Positions 57,143-64,000 of a stretch of DNA of 64,000 nucleotides are shown one piece after another (positions within the stretch are counted from its first letter, which is position 1; every line of letters begins with the position of its first letter). Position numbers and translations under genes: made by a program. The notes beneath the pieces were generated by a model that was not told the DNA's origin, made no database searches, and worked only from the letters and a program-made list of their open reading frames with translations. This DNA is from Yoonia vestfoldensis (GTDB lineage: Bacteria > Pseudomonadota > Alphaproteobacteria > Rhodobacterales > Rhodobacteraceae). Where the stretch lies: assembly GCF_002158905.1 (NCBI RefSeq), contig NZ_CP021431.1, positions 2,791,001 through 2,855,000 of the forward strand, in the 5' to 3' direction.

Positions 57143-59053
57143 ATGCGCCTTTCTGCCATTTTCATACGGATCATCGCCTTCAGTATCGCGGCGGCGGGAT
57201 CGGTCGCTGCGGCGCAACTGACAGTCGCCTCGGTCGAAGACCGGTCCGTCGATGCCGTGCGCCAGACGCTCGCCGAGAACAGCTATGATTGGGCCGATGT
57301 CCTGGGCGACGGGTTGCAGGTGATCCTCGAAGGCACCGCCCCGACCGAGGCGCTGCGCTTTCGCGCCATCTCGGCGGCAGGCGGGGTCGTCGATGCCAGC
57401 CGCGTGATCGACAACCTGTCGGTTGCGGATGCCGCCGATTTCGCCCCGCCCGAATTCAAGATCGAGATCCTGCGCAATGACAGTGGCGTGTCGCTGATCG
57501 GCCTGATCCCGGCCAGCAGCAACAGGGATGCTTTGGCGCGCCGCATCACAAGGATCGCAAACGGGCAAAGCGTGGCGGATCTGCTGGAAACCGGCGATTA
57601 CCCGATGCCGCCGACATGGCGCGCCGCCGTTGATTTCGCGATCGTCGCGCTGGAAATGCTGCCGCGCTCCAAGATCTCGGTCACGGCCGAGCGGGTCACG
57701 ATCAGCGGGATCGCCGATAATCTGATCGAAAAGCGCAGGCTCGAAGCCGCCCTTGCCCGCAGCCGACCCGATGGCGTGCGGCTGGCGCTGGAAATCAACG
57801 CACCGCGCCCCGTGATCTCGCCTTTCACGGCGCGGTTCATTCTGGACGCCGATAGCGCAAGGTTCGATGCCTGCGCCGTCGATACCGTCGAAGCCCGCGA
57901 ACTGATCCTGAACGCGGCCACCAGTGCCGGGCTGGTCGGCCAGGTGAATTGCATGCTGGCCCTTGGTGCCCCGTCGCAGGATTGGGGGCAGGCCGTGGCG
58001 CTGGCCATCAATGCCGTGCAGAACCTCGGCGGCGGCACGGTGACGCTGACCGATACCGATGTGATCTTGGTGGCCCTGCCCGGCACCGCACAGGCACGTT
58101 TTGACGATGCGGTAGGCCAGCTTGAAAACAGCCTGCCCGATGTCTTTGCGCTCAGCGCCGAATTGCCTGCATTGCCGGATGACGACGCCGAAGGCCCTCC
58201 GCAATTCACTGCCACGCTCAGCCCCGAAGGCCATGTGCAGCTGCGCGGGCGGATGCCGGATGATCTGACCAATATGGTCGCGCAGAATTTTGCCACCGCG
58301 AAATTCGGCCAGCGCAACATCACCATGCGCACCCGCGTCGTCGACGGCCTGCCCGCAGGGTGGTCGGTCCGCGTTCTGGCCGGGATCGAGGCGCTGTCAG
58401 AGCTGTCCAATGGCATTGTCATCGTGGAACCCCAGACGATCAGCCTGCGCGGCAATACCGGCAATGAAACCGCCGCAGCCGAGATTTCACGGCTGATGAT
58501 CGACAAGCTGGGGCAGGCCGCCGATTTCAACCTCGACGTCACCTATGTCGAGGCGCTGGACCCTGTTGCGGCCTTGCCCACACCCGCGCAATGCATCGCC
58601 CAGATCATCATGATGACCGAAGGGCGCAAGATCACCTTTGACCCCGGCTCTGCCAGTATTACCGCCGCGGCCCAGCCCGTGATCGACGACATCGCCGAGG
58701 TGCTGCGGCTCTGCGGTGACCTGCCGATCCGGGTCGCGGGCTATACCGACAGCCAAGGCCGCGAGGAAATGAACCTGCGCCTGTCGCAAGACCGCGCCGA
58801 TGCCGTGTTGACCGCCCTGCGCGCGCGCCGCGTGCCGGTATCCACCTTCGAGGCCGTGGGCTATGGCATGGCCAATCCGATCGCCGATAACGGCACCGAA
58901 GAAGGCCGCGAGGCCAACCGCCGGATCGAATTCAGCCTGATCCCGCCCGAAGAAGACGCCGTGACCGATGAAACTCTGCCTGAAGAGGTTGAAACCGACG
59001 CCGAAACCCCGCAAGACGGAACAGGGGACGATGCGGCAGAGGCGACACCTTGA
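57143..59053 (+). CDS. OmpA-family outer membrane protein with BON-like repeats
   Basis: A 636-residue exported protein. A signal peptide (MRLSAIFIRIIAFSIAAAGS, cleaved near AAAQ) is followed by a long region with repeated alpha/beta units resembling BON domains (for example LQVILEGTAPTEALRFRAIS and VTAERVTISGIADNLIEKRR). The C-terminal OmpA peptidoglycan-binding domain (about 480-600) contains ITFDPGSASITAAAQPVIDD, VAGYTDSQGREEMNLRLSQD and EANRRIEF. A Glu/Asp/Thr-rich tail ends the protein. It probably ties the outer envelope to the wall. The coiled-coil membrane protein gene starts at its stop. Confidence 0.9.
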   Translation: MRLSAIFIRIIAFSIAAAGSVAAAQLTVASVEDRSVDAVRQTLAENSYDWADVLGDGLQVILEGTAPTEALRFRAISAAGGVVDASRVIDNLSVADAADFAPPEFKIEILRNDSGVSLIGLIPASSNRDALARRITRIANGQSVADLLETGDYPMPPTWRAAVDFAIVALEMLPRSKISVTAERVTISGIADNLIEKRRLEAALARSRPDGVRLALEINAPRPVISPFTARFILDADSARFDACAVDTVEARELILNAATSAGLVGQVNCMLALGAPSQDWGQAVALAINAVQNLGGGTVTLTDTDVILVALPGTAQARFDDAVGQLENSLPDVFALSAELPALPDDDAEGPPQFTATLSPEGHVQLRGRMPDDLTNMVAQNFATAKFGQRNITMRTRVVDGLPAGWSVRVLAGIEALSELSNGIVIVEPQTISLRGNTGNETAAAEISRLMIDKLGQAADFNLDVTYVEALDPVAALPTPAQCIAQIIMMTEGRKITFDPGSASITAAAQPVIDDIAEVLRLCGDLPIRVAGYTDSQGREEMNLRLSQDRADAVLTALRARRVPVSTFEAVGYGMANPIADNGTEEGREANRRIEFSLIPPEEDAVTDETLPEEVETDAETPQDGTGDDAAEATP

Positions 59054-59376
59054 ACAGAACCGAATTCATCATCGCAACGGCCGTCATCTTGTTCGTGGCC
59101 TTCGCGCTGGGCTGGTTCGCCAGCTGGCTGGTCAACCGCTTTACCCGCGTGACCACATCGGAAATCGGCGAGTTGGACAAGATGGCCCAGGCCCTGCACG
59201 AGGCCGAGGAAACCCGCGACCAGGCAATCACCTATCTGCAACAGCGCGAGGCCGAGATGACCAATCAGCTGTCCCAGACCGAGGCTGAATTGCGCGCCGC
59301 CATGGACGGCCTGCGCGAGGCCCGCCGCGAGGCCGAGGAATTGCGCGGCTATATCGAACGCCAGCACGCAGGCTAA
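59050..59376 (+). CDS. Small membrane protein with C-terminal coiled coil
   Basis: A 108-residue protein with a TTG start overlapping the OmpA-type stop (TTGA, 59050-59053) and GAGG seven bases upstream. One N-terminal transmembrane helix (about 6-28) is followed by a charged helix with heptad-like spacing from about 38 to 105 (EIGELDKMAQALHEAEETRD). I do not recognise a named family. Coupling to the OmpA-type gene suggests a joint envelope role. Confidence 0.72.
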   Translation: MNRTEFIIATAVILFVAFALGWFASWLVNRFTRVTTSEIGELDKMAQALHEAEETRDQAITYLQQREAEMTNQLSQTEAELRAAMDGLREARREAEELRGYIERQHAG

Positions 59377-59381
59377 GGCGG

Positions 59382-60140
59382 ATGCCCAGCACGCTGATCG
59401 TTCTAGCCCATCCCGAACCCCGCTCTTTCAACGCGCAATGGGCGCAGGCCAGCGCGGATGCCAGTGCCGCCCTCGGCCATGATGTGATCTGGTCCGATCT
59501 TTATGCCTTGGGCTTTGATCCGGCCGAACGCGCCGCGCATTACGATCATCCGGCTGATCTGCCTTTCGACGCGCTCAAGGCGCAGGGCCATGCGGCCGAA
59601 ACGGTCTTGCCTGCCGATGTCGCGGCAGAGCTGGACAAGCTGCGCCGCGCGGACCGGATCATCTTTCACTTTCCGATGTGGTGGTTTGCGCCGCCTGCCA
59701 TGCTCAAGGGCTGGTGCGACCGCGCGCTGGCGCATGGCGCGCTGCATAGCACGGCGGAACGTTTCGACACCGGTATGTTGCGGGGCAAAAAGGCGCTGCT
59801 TTGCGTGACCACCGGATCCAGCGCCGATGAAAGCGCGCATAACGGCAAGGAAGGCGATGTGAACCTGCTGCTTTGGCCGCTGGCCTATACGTTGCGCTAT
59901 CTCGGGCTGACAATATTGCAGCCGGTCTGTGTGCATGGCGTGCATGGCTATCATCGCGGCGCGCGTGCGACGGCCCTTGCAGAAAGGTTGGGCAATGCGC
60001 TGGCGGGACAGGCCGGGCTGATCGCGGGTTTTGACGATCTGCCGGAAATCACCTTCAACGCCGATGACGGTTTTGACGCCAAGGGCCGGTTGCGCGCCGA
60101 CAGACCCAGCGTGACGCCATTTATCCGGCATCACCCGTAG
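59382..60140 (+). CDS. NAD(P)H dehydrogenase (quinone)-like flavodoxin-fold protein
   Basis: A 252-residue protein of the NQO1/MdaB-like flavodoxin-fold family. The N-terminal LIVLAHPEPRSFNAQWAQ binds the FMN/FAD phosphate, and the FHFPMWWFAPPAMLKGWCDR segment with LLCVTTGSS forms the flavin site. These enzymes reduce quinones or electrophiles by two electrons using NAD(P)H. It follows the coiled-coil gene after five bases. Its TAG adjoins a palindrome that fills the whole gap to the convergent tsaC gene. Confidence 0.88.
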   Translation: MPSTLIVLAHPEPRSFNAQWAQASADASAALGHDVIWSDLYALGFDPAERAAHYDHPADLPFDALKAQGHAAETVLPADVAAELDKLRRADRIIFHFPMWWFAPPAMLKGWCDRALAHGALHSTAERFDTGMLRGKKALLCVTTGSSADESAHNGKEGDVNLLLWPLAYTLRYLGLTILQPVCVHGVHGYHRGARATALAERLGNALAGQAGLIAGFDDLPEITFNADDGFDAKGRLRADRPSVTPFIRHHP

Positions 60141-60158
60141 GGTGGGCTTAAGCCCACC
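60141..60158. terminator. 18-base palindrome filling the gap between two convergent stop codons
   Basis: GGTGGGCTT (60141-60149) is followed directly by AAGCCCACC (60150-60158). The TAG of the quinone-reductase gene ends at 60140 and the complement of the tsaC stop begins at 60159. The outer bases GTA/TTAC extend the symmetry into both stop codons. It is probably a bidirectional RNA end signal; no T-run is present, so the mechanism is uncertain. Confidence 0.55.
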
Positions 60159-61106
60159 TTACCTGGGCGCTGCGGCCCGTTGCAGCCGGTCGTTGATCGC
60201 GCGGCCCAGCCCGTGATCGGGGATCGGGGTGACAGCGATCCTTGTCGCGCCCATCGCATCCAGCTGGTGCAGACAATCGAACAGACGCGCTGCGGCCTCG
60301 GTCAGATCACCCGACGGCGACAGGTTCAGATCAGCCTCGACGCGACCAAAACCCAGCATCACCTCGCCGTCTTGCCGCGCGGTCGCGTTCAGCCGGACTT
60401 GCCCCAGCGGCGCGTAATGCGACAACAACTGACCGGGCGAGACCGGTGCGTCAGGGTTTTCCGCCGTGATCAGCGGCCGCCCCAGACAGGCGGCAATCGC
60501 CTCGGCCGGGATGCCGCCCGCGCGCAGCAATGTGGGCGCGCCAAGGCAGGCCACAATCGTTGATTCCAGACCCACGGCGCAAGCCCCGCCATCAACCAGC
60601 GCATCGATCCGGTCGCCCAGCCCTTCGCGCACATGGGCCGCTGTCGTCGGGCTGATCCGGCCTGACGGATTCGCCGAAGGTGCCGCCACCGGCCCATCGA
60701 AAGCGGCCAGCAAGCCCTGCGCGACCGGGTGATCCGGCACCCGCAGCGCGATACTGTCCAGCCCCGCCGTGACCAGCCGCGATATCCCCGCCTGCGCGCG
60801 CAACGGCAGCACCAGCGTCAAGGCACCGGGCCAGAAGGCCGCGGCCAGACGGCGCGCATCATCGTTGAAATCGCAGATCGCATGGGCGGCGGCGACATCA
60901 CCCAGATGCACGATCAGCGGGTTGAACGCAGGCCGCCCCTTGGCCGCAAAGATCGCGGCGACAGCCTTGTCATTGCGCGCATCGGCGCCCAGACCGTAAA
61001 CCGTTTCGGTCGGAAACGACACCAGCCCGCCCTGCGTCAGGATCTCTGCCGCCTGCACCAGACCGGCCGCATCGGGGCGCAAAAGGACGGCGTCCCGCGC
61101 GCTCAT
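60159..61106 (-). CDS. tsaC: L-threonylcarbamoyladenylate synthase (Sua5/YwlC type)
   Basis: A 315-residue protein with an N-terminal YrdC domain (about 10-205) and a C-terminal Sua5 domain. GGLVSFPTETVYGLGADA and the KGRPAFNPLIVHL substrate segment are diagnostic, and SANPSGRISPT lies in the nucleotide site. It makes threonylcarbamoyl-AMP for the t6A modification of ANN-decoding tRNAs. The two-domain form corresponds to Sua5 rather than the short E. coli TsaC. The divergent acyl-CoA dehydrogenase gene starts 127 bases away. Confidence 0.95.
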   Translation of the reverse strand: MSARDAVLLRPDAAGLVQAAEILTQGGLVSFPTETVYGLGADARNDKAVAAIFAAKGRPAFNPLIVHLGDVAAAHAICDFNDDARRLAAAFWPGALTLVLPLRAQAGISRLVTAGLDSIALRVPDHPVAQGLLAAFDGPVAAPSANPSGRISPTTAAHVREGLGDRIDALVDGGACAVGLESTIVACLGAPTLLRAGGIPAEAIAACLGRPLITAENPDAPVSPGQLLSHYAPLGQVRLNATARQDGEVMLGFGRVEADLNLSPSGDLTEAAARLFDCLHQLDAMGATRIAVTPIPDHGLGRAINDRLQRAAAPR

Positions 61107-61196
61107 GACGTAGCGTTTAAGTTGAAGGGTGACATCAGATCGATAACTTTGCCATTGTCGTCACTGCATAGCCGCAGCACCCGGCCTTGCCAAGCA

Positions 61197-61222
61197 GACC
61201 ATTCAGTCGGACCATTCAGTCG
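61197..61222. repeat. Tandem 13-base direct repeat before the acyl-CoA dehydrogenase
   Basis: GACCATTCAGTCG occurs twice in perfect tandem (61197-61209 and 61210-61222), ending just before the ribosome binding site (GGAG) of the next gene. It could be a regulator-binding array or a replication slippage product. Confidence 0.7.
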
Positions 61223-61233
61223 GAGATGTCCCC

Positions 61234-62940
61234 ATGCCCTATCACGCCCCGATCCGTGATTTCCGGTTCCTGCTGGATCATGTCGTGGGCTTTGCCGAGG
61301 TGGCCGCCACCGACCGTTTCGCCGAGGCCACGCCCGACATGACCAATGCGATCCTGACCGAGGCCGGCAAGATGTGCGAAGACATGCTCGCGCCGCTGAA
61401 CCAGATCGGCGACAAACATCCCGCGCATCTGGAAAACGGTGTCGTGCGCACCCCGCCGGGGTTTGCAGAAGGGTATCGCGCCATCGCGACCGGTGGCTGG
61501 ATCGGCATGTCCGCGCAGGCGCAAAACGGCGGTCTTGGCCTGCCGATGACGCTGACCACCACCGTGAACGAGATGCTCTCGGGCGCTTGCCTTGCGCTGC
61601 AACTGAACCCGCTGATGACCCAAGGCCAGATCGAAGCGCTGGAACACCACGCCTCGGACGCGATCAAGGCCACCTATCTGCCGAAACTGATTTCGGGCGA
61701 ATGGTGCGGCACGATGAACCTGACCGAACCGCAGGCGGGATCGGATGTAGGCGCGCTGCGCACCAAGGCCGAACCCAATGGCGACGGCAGCTATGCGATC
61801 ACGGGGCAGAAAATCTATATCTCTTGGGCCGATAATGATTTCACCGCCAATGTCTGCCATCTTGTGCTGGCCCGCCTGCCCGACGGCAAGCCCGGCACCA
61901 AGGGGATCAGCCTCTTCATGGTGCCAAAACTGATCCCTGATGCAGATGGCAATCCGGGACAGAAGAACGACCTGCGCGTGGTCAGTCTGGAACATAAGAT
62001 GGGCCTGCATGGATCACCGACCGCCGTGATGGAATATTCCGGCGCGACCGGCTGGCTGGTGGGGCCGGAACATGGCGGCATGGCCGCGATGTTCACCATG
62101 ATGAACAACGCCCGTCTGGGTGTCGGCACGCAGGGAATCGGCACCGCCGAACGCGCGCTGCAGCACGCGCTGGCCTATGCGCAGGACCGCAAGCAAGGCC
62201 GCGCGCAAGGCACAGGTGCCATTATCGAACATGCCGATGTGCGCCGGATGCTGACCACGATGCGCGCCGATATCTATGCCGCCCGCGCCATCGCGCTGAT
62301 GAATGCCGTGGCCATCGATATGGCGACGGCGACAGATGATCCCGCATGGCAGGCGCGCGCGGCCTTTCTGACGCCGATCACCAAGGCTTTTGGCACCGAT
62401 ATCGGCGTCGAGGCCAGCAATACCGGCGTGCAAATCCATGGAGGCATGGGCTTTATCGAGGAAACGGGGGCGGCGCAATTCGTCCGCGATGTGCGCGTCA
62501 GCACGATCTACGAAGGCACCAATGGCATTCAGGCGATGGATCTTGTCGCGCGCAAGCTGATGGATGGCGGCGATGCCGCGTTCCGACTGCTGGATGATGT
62601 GGTGCGCGGCGCAGAGGCCGCCAAGGCGACCCATCCCGATCTGGCCCATGCCGTCTGGGAAGCCGCCGAAACCCTGCGCGAGGCGACCGAATGGCTGGTC
62701 AGCCAGCCCGATCTGAACGACCGTTTCGCCGGTGCCGTGCCTTACCTGCGCGCCTTTGCGCGGGTGCTGGGCGGGCATGTGCATCTGGCCAGCGCCGTGG
62801 CGGGCGATGCAGGCCATTTGCGGCTGGCGACCTTCTATATCAAGCGGCTGCTGCCCGAACATATATCCCTTTTGGCACATGTGCGCGAAGGGGCGGCCGA
62901 TCTTGCCGCGATCACACCTGCCGATCTGGCCGCCGCCTGA
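61234..62940 (+). CDS. Acyl-CoA dehydrogenase (long form, DmdC-like architecture)
   Basis: A 568-residue flavoprotein. It has the acyl-CoA dehydrogenase core with MNLTEPQAGSDVGALRTKA, the FAD region and IHGGMGFIEETGAAQF. The catalytic base is the Glu in YEGTNGIQAMDL. An extra C-terminal helical region of about 120 residues gives the long form, a group that includes 3-methylmercaptopropionyl-CoA dehydrogenase (DmdC) of roseobacters, but the substrate cannot be set from sequence. GGAG lies eight bases before the ATG. The following hydrolase gene starts in its stop. Confidence 0.9.
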   Translation: MPYHAPIRDFRFLLDHVVGFAEVAATDRFAEATPDMTNAILTEAGKMCEDMLAPLNQIGDKHPAHLENGVVRTPPGFAEGYRAIATGGWIGMSAQAQNGGLGLPMTLTTTVNEMLSGACLALQLNPLMTQGQIEALEHHASDAIKATYLPKLISGEWCGTMNLTEPQAGSDVGALRTKAEPNGDGSYAITGQKIYISWADNDFTANVCHLVLARLPDGKPGTKGISLFMVPKLIPDADGNPGQKNDLRVVSLEHKMGLHGSPTAVMEYSGATGWLVGPEHGGMAAMFTMMNNARLGVGTQGIGTAERALQHALAYAQDRKQGRAQGTGAIIEHADVRRMLTTMRADIYAARAIALMNAVAIDMATATDDPAWQARAAFLTPITKAFGTDIGVEASNTGVQIHGGMGFIEETGAAQFVRDVRVSTIYEGTNGIQAMDLVARKLMDGGDAAFRLLDDVVRGAEAAKATHPDLAHAVWEAAETLREATEWLVSQPDLNDRFAGAVPYLRAFARVLGGHVHLASAVAGDAGHLRLATFYIKRLLPEHISLLAHVREGAADLAAITPADLAAA

Positions 62941-63977
62941 TGCCTGACGGCGTCATGGGCATCCGTTATCCTTTTGCCGATCCGCCTGCTGCAGGCGAGG
63001 CGATCACAGTGGCCGATGGGATCTTGTGGATGCGGCTGCCGCTGCCGATGGCGCTGGATCACGTCAATGTCTATGCGCTGAATGATGGCGATGGCTGGAC
63101 GATCGTGGATACCGGCTTTGCCAGCACAAAATCCAAGGCGATCTGGCAAGCGCTGCTGGATGGCCCTTTGGCAGGCAAGCCCGTCACCCGCGTGATCGTC
63201 ACGCATCACCACCCCGATCATGTGGGGCTGGCGGGCTGGTTCGTGGCACAGGGGGCCGCGCTACATATGCCGCGCACCGGCTGGCTGATGGCGCGAATGC
63301 TGGTGCTGGATGCGCAGGACCGGCCCACGCCGGACACCATCGCCTTTTATGAACGCGCAGGCATGGCGGCGGATGAACTGGCCCGGCGCAAGGCCGAACG
63401 CCCGTTCAATTTCGCCGATTGCGTCGCCCCCCTGCCGCTGGGGTATCAGCGGTTGCGCGATGGCGACACGATCCGCATGGGCGGGCGCAAATGGGATATC
63501 CGCATGGGTGACGGCCATGCGCCTGAACATGCGACTTTCTGGTCGCGTGACGATGCGGTCGTGCTGGGCGGCGACCAATTGCTGCCCTCGATCAGCGCCA
63601 ATCTGGGGGTCTATCCGACGGAACCTGATGCCGACCCGGTGAGTGATTGGATCGCGTCCTGCGAAAGGTTCCAGCCGCTGGCGCGCCCCGATCATCTGGT
63701 GCTTGGCGGGCATAAATTGCCCTTTACCGGCCTGCCCCTGCGGCTGAGGCAGATGATCGACAACCACCATGGCGCGCTGGACCGGCTGGTCGCGCATCTG
63801 GACCAGCCGCGCGCGGCGGGCGAGTGTTTTCTGCCGCTGTTCAAGCGCCAGATCGGCCCTGCCGAATACGGGTTGGCGCTGGTCGAGGCGGTGGCCCATC
63901 TGAACCATCTGCACCAAACCGGCCGCGCCACGCGGCAATTGCGCGACGACGGTGCTTTTGCCTATTCAGCCGCCTGA
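62940..63977 (+). CDS. Metallo-beta-lactamase-fold hydrolase
   Basis: A 345-residue MBL-fold protein. The metal motif THHHPDH (about 82-88) and the preceding strand TIVDTGF are clear; downstream ligands are likely in DGHAPEH and LGGDQLLP and the LGGHKLPF loop. The C-terminal extension (about 260-345) contains a winged-helix-like LVEAVAHLNHL segment, as in LACTB2/glyoxylase-II-like proteins. It probably hydrolyses a thioester or similar compound related to the acyl-CoA dehydrogenase whose stop it overlaps (TGATG). The substrate is unknown. Confidence 0.88.
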   Translation: MPDGVMGIRYPFADPPAAGEAITVADGILWMRLPLPMALDHVNVYALNDGDGWTIVDTGFASTKSKAIWQALLDGPLAGKPVTRVIVTHHHPDHVGLAGWFVAQGAALHMPRTGWLMARMLVLDAQDRPTPDTIAFYERAGMAADELARRKAERPFNFADCVAPLPLGYQRLRDGDTIRMGGRKWDIRMGDGHAPEHATFWSRDDAVVLGGDQLLPSISANLGVYPTEPDADPVSDWIASCERFQPLARPDHLVLGGHKLPFTGLPLRLRQMIDNHHGALDRLVAHLDQPRAAGECFLPLFKRQIGPAEYGLALVEAVAHLNHLHQTGRATRQLRDDGAFAYSAA

Positions 63978-64000
63978 AGCGCTGCGGCGCGGCTCGGTCC

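Noticed and set aside
56825..58234. A 469-codon minus-strand open frame across ubiA and the OmpA-type gene
   Set aside because: It is a shadow of two real plus-strand genes and spans their intergenic gap.

Overview
The window is about 64 kb of GC-rich chromosome from an alphaproteobacterium, most likely a Rhodobacterales member (Rhodobacteraceae, roseobacter-like). This rests on a malyl-CoA lyase of the ethylmalonyl-CoA pathway type, a TIGR02300 (FYDLN acid) protein, a TIGR02302/DUF4175 giant membrane protein, a plant-type glutamate-cysteine ligase, the order sucA-sucB-MAPEG-lpdA, and short intergenic repeats of a kind I associate with this order. The genus cannot be named from sequence alone. 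Nearly all of the window is core-type chromosome. I see no insertion sequence, prophage, integrase, CRISPR array, toxin-antitoxin pair or origin, and no stretch longer than 300 bases without a gene.

Layout. 1-3517: 2-oxoglutarate dehydrogenase genes (sucA 3' end, sucB, a MAPEG protein, lpdA). 3.8-6.2 kb: TerB-like protein, GntR/FCD regulator with a palindromic operator, YgjP-type metalloprotease, FYDLN protein, tRNA-Ala(GGC). 6.3-12.3 kb: BASS-family transporter, a long-chain acyl-CoA ligase broken by one base in a G-run, and the divergent oxyR/katG pair. 12.3-17.6 kb: amine-oxidase-like flavoprotein and a first RND pump with its membrane-fusion protein. 17.9-21.2 kb: 5-oxoprolinase genes pxpB-pxpC-pxpA followed by a ureidoglycine aminohydrolase-like cupin. 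21.3-23.9 kb: DAO-type oxidase divergent from mnmD, and a DMT transporter. 23.9-31.8 kb: lytic transglycosylase, dapA, smpB, sulfurtransferase, aromatic aminotransferase, mcl1, accA. 31.8-41 kb, mostly minus strand: ftsE-ftsX-plsC, a zinc-ribbon protein, and argH-lipoprotein-DUF2834-lysA-TIGR02302. 40.8-49 kb: TlpA-like thioredoxin, YqgE/AlgH, DsbD-N-like protein, a second RND pump with its fusion protein, moaB, and a family-4-like uracil-DNA glycosylase. 49.2-52.5 kb: pyrB, a tail-anchored unknown, a dihydroorotase homologue lacking catalytic residues, plsY. 52.6-57 kb: rsmE-GNAT-membrane protein-gshA opposite ubiA. 57-64 kb: OmpA-family protein with a coiled-coil partner, quinone-reductase-like protein, tsaC/Sua5, acyl-CoA dehydrogenase, metallo-beta-lactamase-fold hydrolase.

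The genome is compact. Many operons use 1-4 base start/stop overlaps, several genes start with TTG behind good ribosome binding sites, and several convergent pairs share stop codons through CTAG.

I did not find a convincing new multi-gene system. The items most worth a second look are: a short interspersed repeat family whose four clear copies all lie at convergent gene ends, one of them interrupted by a perfect palindrome and supplying coding sequence; a probable non-catalytic dihydroorotase next to pyrB; a uracil-DNA glycosylase without the iron-sulfur ligands of its family; a possible split MnmC; and the frameshifted fadD.
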